Assembly (NCBI GenBank): GCA_002304785.1
Contig: DBMG01000110.1
Span: forward strand, 1 to 28,868
DNA: 28,868 nucleotides
Source of the DNA: Candidatus Accumulibacter sp. UBA704
GTDB lineage: Bacteria > Pseudomonadota > Gammaproteobacteria > Burkholderiales > Rhodocyclaceae
Direction: 5' to 3'
The position numbers and the translations under genes are program-made. Position 1 is the first letter of the stretch, and every line of letters begins with the position of its first letter. Below the pieces are notes generated by a model. It was not told where the DNA came from. It did no database searches and worked only from the letters and a program-made list of their open reading frames with translations. Shown piece by piece: positions 1 to 9,518 of this stretch.

Positions 1-60
1 TTGCCGTTGGCTCCGCGATTTGCGATGGTCCGGCAGCCCAACATCCTGTCCGAATCATGA
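1..60 (+). CDS. C-terminal tail of an unidentified gene (partial)
   Basis: The first reading frame is open from the first base of the window and ends at a TGA at 58-60. It encodes about 19 residues ending PNILSES. The stop overlaps the ATG of the following MFS gene in an ATGA arrangement, typical of translational coupling in an operon, and that MFS start has no strong Shine-Dalgarno of its own. The fragment is too short to assign a family. It could also be chance open sequence, so the call rests mainly on the start/stop overlap. Confidence 0.4.
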   Translation: MPLAPRFAMVRQPNILSES

Positions 61-1217
61 ATCCCGATAACTCGTTGAACGCGACGCTCGCACGTCTGAT
101 TGCCGTGCAAGTGTTTATCCACGCGTGCATGGCAGGTGTCCGCATGGCGGCGCCGTTGCTGGCCCTGCGGCAGGGCCAAAGCCCTGCGGCTGTGGGGCTC
201 CTGCTCGCGCTGTTTGCCCTCACGCAGCTTTTTCTTTCCTTGCCCGCCGGCCGCTACGCCGATCGCAACAGCCTCAAACGCCCGGTAGCGCTCAGCGTGG
301 GATTCACCGTTCTTGGTGTAGGGATGGCCGCAATCTGGCCCATTTTTCCGGTTCTGTGCGTGACTGCGCTGCTCTGCGGCGGAGCTACCGGTTCCGCGGT
401 AATTGCCCTGCAGCGGCATGTGGGCCGCATGGGCAAAGGCAATACACAGCTCAAGCAGATATTCAGCTGGCTGGCCATCGCTCCGTCGATTTCCAACTTC
501 GTCGGTCCCTTCTCCGCCGGGCTGTTGATCGACCACGCGGGGTTCCGGGTGGCTTTCGCGGTGATGGCCGTGCTGCCGCTGGCTTCGTGGTACTGGGTGC
601 GCGGTACTCCCGAATTGCCGCTGCCGAAGAGCGTGGAGGAGGGCGTCCCGCCACGCGCCTGGGATTTGCTGGCTGCGCCGCAGATGCGCCGTCTGTTGGT
701 CATCAACTGGATGCTGTCGTCGTGCTGGGACGTGCATACCTTCATCTTGCCTGTGCTCGGCCACGAGCGCGGTTTCAGCGCTTCAGTGATCGGCACGATT
801 CTCGGGGTATTCGCCATCGCCGCCACGGTGATCCGCGTGGTGATACCGATGCTGGCTTCCCGCTTGCAGGAATGGGCCGTCATAGCCTCCGCGATGGCGG
901 CGACCGGCGTGCTTTTCGGCGTCTACCCGCTGATGCACTCGCCACTGGCCATGGGTGCCTGTTCCATCCTGCTCGGATTCTCGCTGGGATCGGTTCAGCC
1001 GATGATCCTGACTTCATTGCACCAGATCACGCCGCCGCACCGACATGGCGAGGCGCTCGGCTTGCGCATGATGACAATCAACGCTTCGAGCATCGTCATG
1101 CCAATGCTGTTCGGTTCGGTCGGTGCCGTGGTTGGCGTGGCCAGCGTCTTCTGGGCCGTTGGAGCTACCGTCGCGGGAGGGTCACGGGTGGCATGGGGGC
1201 TTAAGCCAAGAGCTTGA
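57..1217 (+). CDS. MFS transporter (12-helix major facilitator)
   Basis: This 386-residue protein is almost entirely hydrophobic helices with short charged loops, as expected for an inner-membrane major facilitator transporter. A motif-A-like loop (GRYADRNSLKRP, near residue 65) follows the second helix. A longer central cytoplasmic loop (about residues 185-215) separates two six-helix halves. The substrate cannot be read from sequence; drug or metabolite efflux is the usual role of such short MFS proteins. The start overlaps the stop of an upstream frame (ATGA), suggesting it is a distal operon gene. It converges on the asparaginase gene with a gap of only 26 bp, in which I see no convincing terminator. 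Confidence 0.85.
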   Translation: MNPDNSLNATLARLIAVQVFIHACMAGVRMAAPLLALRQGQSPAAVGLLLALFALTQLFLSLPAGRYADRNSLKRPVALSVGFTVLGVGMAAIWPIFPVLCVTALLCGGATGSAVIALQRHVGRMGKGNTQLKQIFSWLAIAPSISNFVGPFSAGLLIDHAGFRVAFAVMAVLPLASWYWVRGTPELPLPKSVEEGVPPRAWDLLAAPQMRRLLVINWMLSSCWDVHTFILPVLGHERGFSASVIGTILGVFAIAATVIRVVIPMLASRLQEWAVIASAMAATGVLFGVYPLMHSPLAMGACSILLGFSLGSVQPMILTSLHQITPPHRHGEALGLRMMTINASSIVMPMLFGSVGAVVGVASVFWAVGATVAGGSRVAWGLKPRA

Positions 1218-1243
1218 GCCGCTATTCTCGGGGACAGCCGCGC

Positions 1244-1765
1244 TCATTTTTCCCGCAATGGCTGGCCTTCGAAGACGCCTAGCGCACGGTTCTTCCGGAC
1301 AGCGTGCCAGGGAAAGCAGCGGCCGTTCATGGCGATATAAACGCCGGGTTCTACCAGTTGCGCCGCCATGACCGCGCTGCCCAGGTTGAACAGGGCGTCG
1401 CTGCCGGACACCGAGTAGGGCACCATCGCCCCGGTGAGGACGATCCGTTTGCCGGACAAAGGCGTCTCTCCTGTGTCGAAGGCGCGGCCGAGGACGCCGG
1501 CCGTTTCCGCCATGGTGTCGGTTCCATGAGTGATCACGATGTACTCTTCGCCGGCGCTGCGGCAGGCGTTCAGTACGCGCTGGCGGTTATCGTCCTGCAT
1601 GTCCAGGCTGTCCACTAGTTGGTTGAGTTCGAGCTCGATCGGGAGGCTCGAACGCACCTGCTTGATGATGTCCGGCAGGTGCGTGTCCTCGAAGGTCAGC
1701 TGGCCGCGAATCGCGTCGTAGCGCTTGTCGAAGGTGCCGCCGGTAATGATGATTCGTAGGCTCAT
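1244..1765 (-). CDS. Single-domain asparaginase-like protein
   Basis: This 173-residue protein matches only the N-terminal catalytic domain of L-asparaginase/glutaminase; classical enzymes are about 330 residues with two domains. The first active-site motif TGGTFDK is at residues 8-14, with the candidate nucleophile Thr11. The second, HGTDTMAET, is at 80-88 and gives Thr82 and Asp83. A Lys (about 106) precedes the LTGAM strand, where the catalytic Lys of type II enzymes lies. So the catalytic residues look intact although the C-terminal domain is absent. A GGGAG-type ribosome site lies 7 bases before the ATG. Hydrolysis of asparagine or a related amide is plausible but not proven. It lies 77 bp downstream of the cytochrome b561 gene and may be co-transcribed with it. 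Confidence 0.8.
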   Translation of the reverse strand: MSLRIIITGGTFDKRYDAIRGQLTFEDTHLPDIIKQVRSSLPIELELNQLVDSLDMQDDNRQRVLNACRSAGEEYIVITHGTDTMAETAGVLGRAFDTGETPLSGKRIVLTGAMVPYSVSGSDALFNLGSAVMAAQLVEPGVYIAMNGRCFPWHAVRKNRALGVFEGQPLREK

Positions 1766-1842
1766 GAGTGTTCTCCCGAACGGTGATGGAGGGCGGACGC
1801 TTTCGGTTCAACTGCTGCAAACTGAAGCGCCATGGAGAGTTT

Positions 1843-2379
1843 CTATTGTCGCGCAACGAGCGACATGCGCGACAGCAGGCCGTCCTTGAGGAAGAAATGA
1901 TGGTAAAACGCGCCGCAAACATGCAGCGCAACGATACCGGCCAGAACCCTGGCCGCGAAAACATGCAACGTATGCAGGGGCAGATTGCTGAAGCTGGCGG
2001 GAAGTTGCGAAACGTTGCCGTCCAGGATGGCGCCCGGCAGCCCGGAAAGAACTGCGATGCCGATCCCGCTTCCGATCATCACCAGCACCAGCACATCGAA
2101 GATGCGGTGCACGTAAGGAACGAGCCGGTCGGCGAGCGTGATGCCGGAAAACATGGGGGTTGGGCGCCTGGTTTTTGGCCGGATGAACAGGCGCATCAGC
2201 GTGAGAGCGAGGACCAGCATGCCGACTGTCATGTGCTTGAGCAGGGCGAAAAGCTTGGAAGGGTCGGAATTCTGGATACGGGCCATCACGAATGTGCCCA
2301 TGAACAGTGCGGCGATTATCAGTGCGGCGATCAGCCAATGGAGGACGCGAAGCGAGGGGTGGTAACGACTGGGTGACAC
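1843..2379 (-). CDS. Cytochrome b561 family protein
   Basis: A 178-residue integral membrane diheme b-type cytochrome that would pass electrons within the inner membrane, usually from quinol. It starts RYHPSLRVLHW, the family N-terminus, and has four hydrophobic helices. Histidines suited to heme ligation lie in the first helix (LHW), second (LLKHM), third (YVHRIFD) and fourth (ALHVCGAFYHHF). The open frame extends upstream, but I place the start at a GTG at 2379 because AGGAAACAG sits just before it and the extension is not protein-like. Its start is only 43 bp from the U-tract of the rsuA terminator, so its promoter must be very close or overlapping. The electron acceptor is unknown. Confidence 0.88.
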   Translation of the reverse strand: MSPSRYHPSLRVLHWLIAALIIAALFMGTFVMARIQNSDPSKLFALLKHMTVGMLVLALTLMRLFIRPKTRRPTPMFSGITLADRLVPYVHRIFDVLVLVMIGSGIGIAVLSGLPGAILDGNVSQLPASFSNLPLHTLHVFAARVLAGIVALHVCGAFYHHFFLKDGLLSRMSLVARQ

Positions 2380-2422
2380 GTTCTGTTTCCTGTGAGATCG
2401 ATGGCGTATGCTGTTTGCGTCG

Positions 2423-2447
2423 AAAAAACCGGCTGCAAGGGCGCCGG
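2423..2447 (-). terminator. Intrinsic terminator after parE-parC-rsuA
   Basis: Read on the minus strand, CCGGC pairs with GCCGG around a 9-base loop and is followed by six Ts. The stem is short but entirely GC-rich, and the position downstream of rsuA fits the end of the topoisomerase IV operon. A second hairpin (CCTGGC/GCCAGG, 2453-2470) lies just before it. The 219 bp between rsuA and the cytochrome gene otherwise hold no gene I can support. Confidence 0.6.
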
Positions 2448-2598
2448 AAGTGCCTGGCGCAATTGCCAGGGCCGGTATTTTACCAATCGCAGCGCACTCG
2501 CGGGTCGTGGAGCCTGGTTTCCGGAGGCGTCTCCCCCTGAGTGGCGCAATCGAAGGCGCATTGCGGAGGCGCGGTTGGTACGGCAATCCGGCGAGCCC

Positions 2599-3321
2599 TT
2601 ATGCAGCGGGATTTCTCTCCGCCAACCCGGCAAGGTCCTTTTCCTCCAGCCACATCCATTCGCCCGGCTTCAGGCTCGCGGGCAAGGCGAACCCTCCGAT
2701 TGCCACGCGATGCAGCGCGACGACGCGATTACTTGCAGCCGCCACCATGCGTTTGACCTGATGGTACTTGCCCTCGGTTACCGTCAGGCGCAACAGGTGA
2801 TCCGACACGCGTTCGCAGGCTGCCGCGGCAACGGGCGATGCCTCGTCGTTCAACAGGACACCCTGGCGCAGGGCGCTGATCTGGGCATCGTCGATAGTGT
2901 GCTTGGTGGTGACCTCATATACCTTGGGCACGAGTTTCTTTGGCGAAGTGCATTGGTGGATGAACTGGCCATCGTCCGACATCAGCAACAGGCCGGTCGT
3001 ATCTTCATCAAGGCGGCCTATGGCCTGTACCCCGCGGGTCACCAGGGGGCGAGGCAGCAGCGTATAGACGCTCGGGTGGAATCTGGGCTTGTGCGAACAC
3101 TCGAAGTCGGCCGGCTTGTGAAGGGCGATGTAGGCGTGCTTGCGGTACTTCCAAGGGACGTCGTCGACCGTGAATTGAAATCCCTCCGGCTCGAATTCCA
3201 CGTACGGATCGTCGCATGCGACGCCATTCGTGAGCACTCGGCCGGAGCAGATCAACGCCCGGCATTCCGCTCGGCTGCCGAAGCCCTGGGACCTGAGCAA
3301 GCGTTCCAGTTCCACGGTCAT
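2599..3321 (-). CDS. rsuA: 16S rRNA pseudouridine(516) synthase, RsuA type
   Basis: This 240-residue enzyme would isomerise a uridine of 16S rRNA to pseudouridine (U516 in E. coli numbering) in the cytoplasm. An S4-like RNA-binding domain occupies about residues 1-55 (LERLLRSQGFGSRAECR). The catalytic motif GRLDEDTTGLLL is at 102-113, with Asp105 the expected catalytic residue. The later EGKYHQVKRM motif and the closing RVAIGG segment match RsuA rather than the longer RluB. Its ATG overlaps the TGA of parC (ATGA), so translation is probably coupled to topoisomerase IV. RsuA versus a close paralogue such as RluE is the only real uncertainty. Confidence 0.88.
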   Translation of the reverse strand: MTVELERLLRSQGFGSRAECRALICSGRVLTNGVACDDPYVEFEPEGFQFTVDDVPWKYRKHAYIALHKPADFECSHKPRFHPSVYTLLPRPLVTRGVQAIGRLDEDTTGLLLMSDDGQFIHQCTSPKKLVPKVYEVTTKHTIDDAQISALRQGVLLNDEASPVAAAACERVSDHLLRLTVTEGKYHQVKRMVAAASNRVVALHRVAIGGFALPASLKPGEWMWLEEKDLAGLAERNPAA

Positions 3322-5705
3322 TCGGAATCCGGATGGGATGAATCGGGCAGGTTTTCGATAATCGGCTGATTGATCAGCCCCGCCACGGCCCCGCGCCGGG
3401 CTCGCATTCCGAGATGCTTTTCTTCCGAAAGCAGCGACTTCGGCTTATTGCGGAACGTACCCTTGATGTTCACTACCGGGCCTTTCACGGCGATCGCTGA
3501 TTTCAGCGTCTCCTTACCCTTCAAGCCGATGATCTGCACGCCCTTGCCGCTGGAGAGCTTCTTCATCTGGTCGAGCGGGAAGACGAGCAGGCGACCGTCG
3601 TCGGAGAGCGCGGCGAGGTGGTCCGTGCCGGCGATGCGACAGGGTGGCAGGATGGCGGCGCCGTCCTCCATGGTCAGGAAGGCCTTGCCGGCCTTCTGCC
3701 GCGAGAGCAGGTCGCCGTAGGTGCAGATGAAGCCGTAGCCGGACGTCTTGGCGACGAGCAACTCCTCTTCCGGCTTGCCGACCAGCACGTGCGCGATCTT
3801 GCTGTTGCCCATCTCCACGAACGAGGGCAGCGGCGCGCCCATGCCGCGTCCGTCGGGCAAGGCCGCGATCGGCACGGTGAAGGCGCGGCCTTCGTTCGAC
3901 AGGATGACGAGCGAATCGACCGAGCGGCATTCGTAGTTGACGCCCGGCCCGTCGCTGTCCTTGTAGGCGACGCCGGAGAGGTCGAGGTTGTGGCCCTGGC
4001 GCACGCGCGCCCAGCCTTTTGCGGAAACGATCAGCGTCACCGGTTCGTCGGCGACCGCGGCGACTTCCGAACGCGACGCCATCGATGCCGCTTCGATCAG
4101 CGTGCGGCGCGCGTCGCCATGCTTGGCGGCGTCGGCCTTGATTTCCTTGACGACCAGCCGGCGCATCAGCGTGTCGCTGGCGAGCAGTTTTTCGAGCTCG
4201 TCTTTTTCGCCGCGCAGCTTTTCGAGTTCCTGCTCGATCTTGATGCCTTCGAGGCGTGCCAGTTGGCGCAGGCGGATTTCGAGGATGTCGTCGGCCTGCC
4301 TGTCGGAGAGCAGGAAGCGCGCGATCAGCGCCGGCTTCGGTTCGTCCGACTCGCGGATGATGCGGATCACTTCGTCGATGTTGAGGAAGACGATGTGCCG
4401 GCCTTCGAGGATATGGATGCGGTCGCTGGCTTTGGCCAGACGGAATTCGCTGCGTCGGCGCACGGTTTCGAGCCGGAAGCGGCACCACTCGCCGATGAAG
4501 TCGGCGAGCGTTTTTTGGCAGGGCCGCCCGTCGAGCCCGACGGCGACGAGGTTGATCGGCGCGGTGGTTTCCAGACTGGTGTGCGCCAGCAGCAGCGCGA
4601 CGAATTCGTCGCGGTTCTGGCGCGAGCTGACCGGCTCGAAGACGAGGCGGACGTCGTCATCCTTGCCGGACTCGTCGCGCGCGCGCTCCAGCTGCGAGGC
4701 GAACAGGCTTTTCAACTGCGCCGCCGACTGCTCAATCGCCTTCTTGCCCGGCTTGGGCTGCGGGTTCATCAGCGCGCCGATTTCGGAGAGCACCTTGGCG
4801 CTCGACACGCCGGGCGGCAGTTCCCTGACGACGAGTTGCCAGGCGCCGCGCGCCATCTCCTCGAAGTCGTAGCGGGCGCGCACGCGCAGACTGCCGCGGC
4901 CCGTGGCGTAGGCGTTGGCGATCTCCGCCGGCGTCGAGATGATCTGCCCACCCCCGGGATAATCCGGGCCGGGGATATGCTGCATCAATTCGGCGAGGTC
5001 GGCCTGCGGGTTCTGGATCAGGCAGATCGCCGCGTTGGCGACTTCCTGCAGGTTGTGCGAAGGAATCTCGGTGGCCATGCCGACGGCGATGCCCGAAGCG
5101 CCGTTGAGCAGCGAGAACGGCAGGCGGGCGGGCAGGAATGCGGGTTCGTCGAAGGCGCCGTCGTAGTTCGGCTGGAAGTCGACGGTGCCTTCGTCCAGTT
5201 CGCCGAGCAGCAGTTCGGCAATGGGAGTCAGGCGCGCCTCGGTGTAGCGCATCGCCGCGGCGTTGTCGCCGTCGCGCGAGCCGAAGTTGCCCTGGCCGTC
5301 GACCAGCGGGTAACGCAATGAGAACGGCTGCGCGACGCGCACCATCGCGTCGTAGGCCGAGGAGTCTCCGTGCGGGTGGTATTTGCCGATGACGTCGCCG
5401 ACGACGCGCGCCGACTTGACGGGCTTGGCGCCGGCGGCGAGCCCCAGTTCGTGCATGGCGAACAGCACGCGCCGCTGCACCGGCTTCTGGCCGTCCTTCA
5501 CATCCGGCAGCGCGCGACCCTTGACCACGGCGATGGCGTATTCGAGATAGTCACGCGCGGCGGTCTCGTGCAGCAGGATGCTGTCGCCGTCGTCGGTGCT
5601 GATTGTCACCGCCGGCGGCGGGGGCGGTTCGGGCGGTGCGTCGAACCCCATCGAGGGATCGGCGAACAGGTCGGGGGTGTTGGTGTCTTCGTAGCGATGC
5701 GTCAT
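3318..5705 (-). CDS. parC: DNA topoisomerase IV subunit A
   Basis: ParC forms the DNA-cleaving A2 part of topoisomerase IV with ParE and decatenates daughter chromosomes. The 795-residue protein has the GyrA/ParC core with GKYHPHGDSSAYDAM at 107-121 and the active-site tyrosine in AAMRYTEARL (Tyr154). The C-terminal region is a degenerate beta-pinwheel without a GyrA box, and the length and partner favour ParC over GyrA. The position equivalent to E. coli ParC Ser80 is Ser115, and that of Glu84 is Asp119, so the quinolone-contact acidic residue is Asp. A proline-rich N-terminal extension (PPEPPPPP near 24-31) precedes the core. It starts one base after the parE stop and overlaps rsuA. Confidence 0.95.
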   Translation of the reverse strand: MTHRYEDTNTPDLFADPSMGFDAPPEPPPPPAVTISTDDGDSILLHETAARDYLEYAIAVVKGRALPDVKDGQKPVQRRVLFAMHELGLAAGAKPVKSARVVGDVIGKYHPHGDSSAYDAMVRVAQPFSLRYPLVDGQGNFGSRDGDNAAAMRYTEARLTPIAELLLGELDEGTVDFQPNYDGAFDEPAFLPARLPFSLLNGASGIAVGMATEIPSHNLQEVANAAICLIQNPQADLAELMQHIPGPDYPGGGQIISTPAEIANAYATGRGSLRVRARYDFEEMARGAWQLVVRELPPGVSSAKVLSEIGALMNPQPKPGKKAIEQSAAQLKSLFASQLERARDESGKDDDVRLVFEPVSSRQNRDEFVALLLAHTSLETTAPINLVAVGLDGRPCQKTLADFIGEWCRFRLETVRRRSEFRLAKASDRIHILEGRHIVFLNIDEVIRIIRESDEPKPALIARFLLSDRQADDILEIRLRQLARLEGIKIEQELEKLRGEKDELEKLLASDTLMRRLVVKEIKADAAKHGDARRTLIEAASMASRSEVAAVADEPVTLIVSAKGWARVRQGHNLDLSGVAYKDSDGPGVNYECRSVDSLVILSNEGRAFTVPIAALPDGRGMGAPLPSFVEMGNSKIAHVLVGKPEEELLVAKTSGYGFICTYGDLLSRQKAGKAFLTMEDGAAILPPCRIAGTDHLAALSDDGRLLVFPLDQMKKLSSGKGVQIIGLKGKETLKSAIAVKGPVVNIKGTFRNKPKSLLSEEKHLGMRARRGAVAGLINQPIIENLPDSSHPDSE

Positions 5706-5706
5706 C

Positions 5707-7656
<1,950 letters not shown>

Positions 7657-7694
7657 GAAACAAGGCGCTCCAACGGACCCGCCCGGCCATGCCG

Positions 7695-7732
7695 GCGAAA
7701 ACAACAAAGGCCAGAACGGTTGGTCTGGCCTT
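7695..7732 (-). terminator. Terminator or leader hairpin between the diguanylate cyclase and parE
   Basis: A perfect 9-bp stem, AAGGCCAGA/TCTGGCCTT (7707-7715 with 7724-7732), has an 8-base loop. On the minus strand it is followed by TTTGTTGTTTT. It terminates transcripts from the diguanylate cyclase gene ending at 7776. It also lies downstream of a TATAAT at 7764-7769, so transcripts starting there would carry it in the parE leader. Confidence 0.8.
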
Positions 7733-7763
7733 GCTGACGGGCGCTAGTGAACAAAGTGCGTGA

Positions 7764-7792
7764 ATTATACGGCGTTCAGGTGGCTATTTCAT
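7764..7792 (-). promoter_or_regulatory. Candidate parE promoter
   Basis: On the minus strand there is a perfect TATAAT (7769-7764). A weak -35 match, ATGAAA (7792-7787), lies 17 bases upstream, overlapping the end of the diguanylate cyclase gene. Predicted transcripts would start near 7757 and read through the 7707-7732 hairpin before parE. The -10 is convincing; the -35 is poor. Confidence 0.45.
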
Positions 7793-9518
7793 CGATCCGT
7801 GCCGGCTGGGCTGGCGCCTCGCCGGCAAAGGCGAATCCGGGGTGCTCCCCGGTCTTGACGCGATACATGGCCCGATCGGCCGAGGACAGGAGTTCGGATG
7901 CCGTGAAACCGTTCTCCGGATAAAGGCTGATTCCGATGCTGGCGCTGACATTGAGAGTTTGCCCTTCAAGCGGTATGTCGTCAGAGATGCTTTCGATGAG
8001 GCTCGCTGCAATCGCCGAAACGGCTTCCTGATGCGGCGTTCCCACCAGCAGCACAACGAACTCGTCGCCGCCCAGTCGGGCCACCGTGTCCGTTACCCGC
8101 ACTTTTTCCAGCAGGCGCTGGGCCACAGTGACCAGCACGGTGTCGCCGGCGTCGTGTCCCAGCGTGTCGTTGATGGCCTTGAAATCGTCGAGATCGACAA
8201 ACAGCAATGCAATGCCCGTGTTGCCGCGGCGCGACAGTGCGATTGCCTGCTCCAGTCGCTCGTGCAGCAGACGCCGGTTGGGCAGCCCGGTCAGCGGGTC
8301 GTGCCGTACCAGCTGTTCCAATTCGATCTTGTTCTGGTGCAGGGCCAGCAATTGCTGCGAGATTCGCCCTTGCATCTGCTGGAAGCTGCGTGCCAGATCG
8401 CCTATTTCGTCCTTGCGCTTCAACGGCAGATGGCCGATGGTTTCTCCGCTGGCAAAGCGGTGGGCGGCATCGGTCAGCTGGTTGATCGGGCGGCTGATCA
8501 CGCGCGCCAGCAGAATGCCCACGAACAAGCACACAGGCAGGAGGATAAGCATGCTTTGGCTGATGGAGCGCTCGAGTTGCTGCGATTCCGCAAGAACGTC
8601 GGTGAGCGGCTGGGTGAGACCAAGGTAGAGCCAGTCGTCTTCGGAGGCGATTTCTATTCCCTGCCTGATGAATGCCGCCACCATCGGTTTTCCCTCGCTG
8701 TTGCGTGCGATCTCGAACAGGGCACGGTCATTCTGGCCGCCAATCAGGCTTTGCGTGGGCGGAAATTCTTCCTGGATCAGTGTGCGGCGACCGATATCGA
8801 AACCGAAGGTGCGTTGCTGGTCAGGATGGATCAGGATGTCCCCCCGGCCATTGGCCAGGTACAACTCGAATTCACGCGGCAAATCCTCGACCAAGGTGCT
8901 GAACGTGTGGGTGATGTCCAAGGTGATGACAACGACACCGATGGCCTTCCCCTGCACTGAAACGACTGGCATGGCCAGGTGCATGGAGGGCTTTCCCCAG
9001 CCGGCATCGACGGCGGGTTCCTGCCGGCCCGAGATGCGCGACATGTAAGCCTCGCGTGCCGGAAGATTCAGCGTTTCCGAAACGTAAGAGTAGTGCCCCT
9101 TTTCCTGCAGGTCGTCGGGTGATACCTGGTAAATCACGTGGTGCCGGCGGTCGAAGCGGATCAGTTCCAATCCGTGATTTTTGGCCTCTATCAGGCGTAT
9201 CTGTTCGTAAGCCGGGTGAGTCTCCATGATCAGCCGGAGGAGGGTCACCATCTGTTCCCTGGATCGGCTTTCGTTGCTGTCCAGAACGGCCTGCGCCGAG
9301 GGGTGCTCGGCGATGGTTTGCAGGTCGCGTACCGTCTCCTGGCGCACCGACAGGAGTTTGCGCCCGAGTTCCTGGGTCGAGGTCAGCAGCCGGTTCTTCG
9401 CCGATTCGACCAGCAGATCGCGGCTGATGCCATACACGAAAAAGCCGGTAACCGCGGCAGCCGCCATGCCAACGAGGATAAGCACGAGCGCCAGCTTGGT
9501 GGCTATGTGGAATTTCAC
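7776..9518 (-). CDS. Membrane-anchored diguanylate cyclase (dCache-like sensor, HAMP, GGDEF)
   Basis: A 580-residue inner-membrane sensor that would make cyclic di-GMP from two GTP. One helix at about residues 7-32 and a second at 322-342 flank a periplasmic domain of some 290 residues, of the size and style of a Cache sensor. A HAMP segment (about 338-390) leads to a GGDEF domain with an intact GGDEF at 483-487. RVTD at 474-477 sits exactly five residues before it, the RxxD inhibitory site, so product feedback is expected. No EAL domain follows. I chose the GTG at 9518 because it overlaps the stop of the binding-protein gene (GTGA) and has AAGGTG upstream; a longer frame lies inside that gene. 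Its ligand may be presented by the upstream binding protein. Confidence 0.9.
   Translation of the reverse strand: MKFHIATKLALVLILVGMAAAAVTGFFVYGISRDLLVESAKNRLLTSTQELGRKLLSVRQETVRDLQTIAEHPSAQAVLDSNESRSREQMVTLLRLIMETHPAYEQIRLIEAKNHGLELIRFDRRHHVIYQVSPDDLQEKGHYSYVSETLNLPAREAYMSRISGRQEPAVDAGWGKPSMHLAMPVVSVQGKAIGVVVITLDITHTFSTLVEDLPREFELYLANGRGDILIHPDQQRTFGFDIGRRTLIQEEFPPTQSLIGGQNDRALFEIARNSEGKPMVAAFIRQGIEIASEDDWLYLGLTQPLTDVLAESQQLERSISQSMLILLPVCLFVGILLARVISRPINQLTDAAHRFASGETIGHLPLKRKDEIGDLARSFQQMQGRISQQLLALHQNKIELEQLVRHDPLTGLPNRRLLHERLEQAIALSRRGNTGIALLFVDLDDFKAINDTLGHDAGDTVLVTVAQRLLEKVRVTDTVARLGGDEFVVLLVGTPHQEAVSAIAASLIESISDDIPLEGQTLNVSASIGISLYPENGFTASELLSSADRAMYRVKTGEHPGFAFAGEAPAQPARIDEIAT

Noticed and set aside
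1218..1243. Possible bidirectional terminator between the MFS and asparaginase genes
   Set aside because: GAGC/GCTC-type pairing nearby is only 4 bp with internal gaps and it extends into the coding region.
1768..2376. 202-residue plus-strand frame opposite the cytochrome b561 gene
   Set aside because: His/Gln/Glu-rich shadow of the membrane protein; the minus-strand frame has heme histidines, helices and a ribosome site.
3618..5321. 567-residue open frame antisense to parC
   Set aside because: It is the GC-rich shadow of parC: Arg/Ala/Asp/Gly-heavy, with no ribosome site and no domain. The same applies to the long antisense frames under the cyclase (7842-8960), tdh (20288-21535), kbl (21177-22544) and uvrA (26341-27765).
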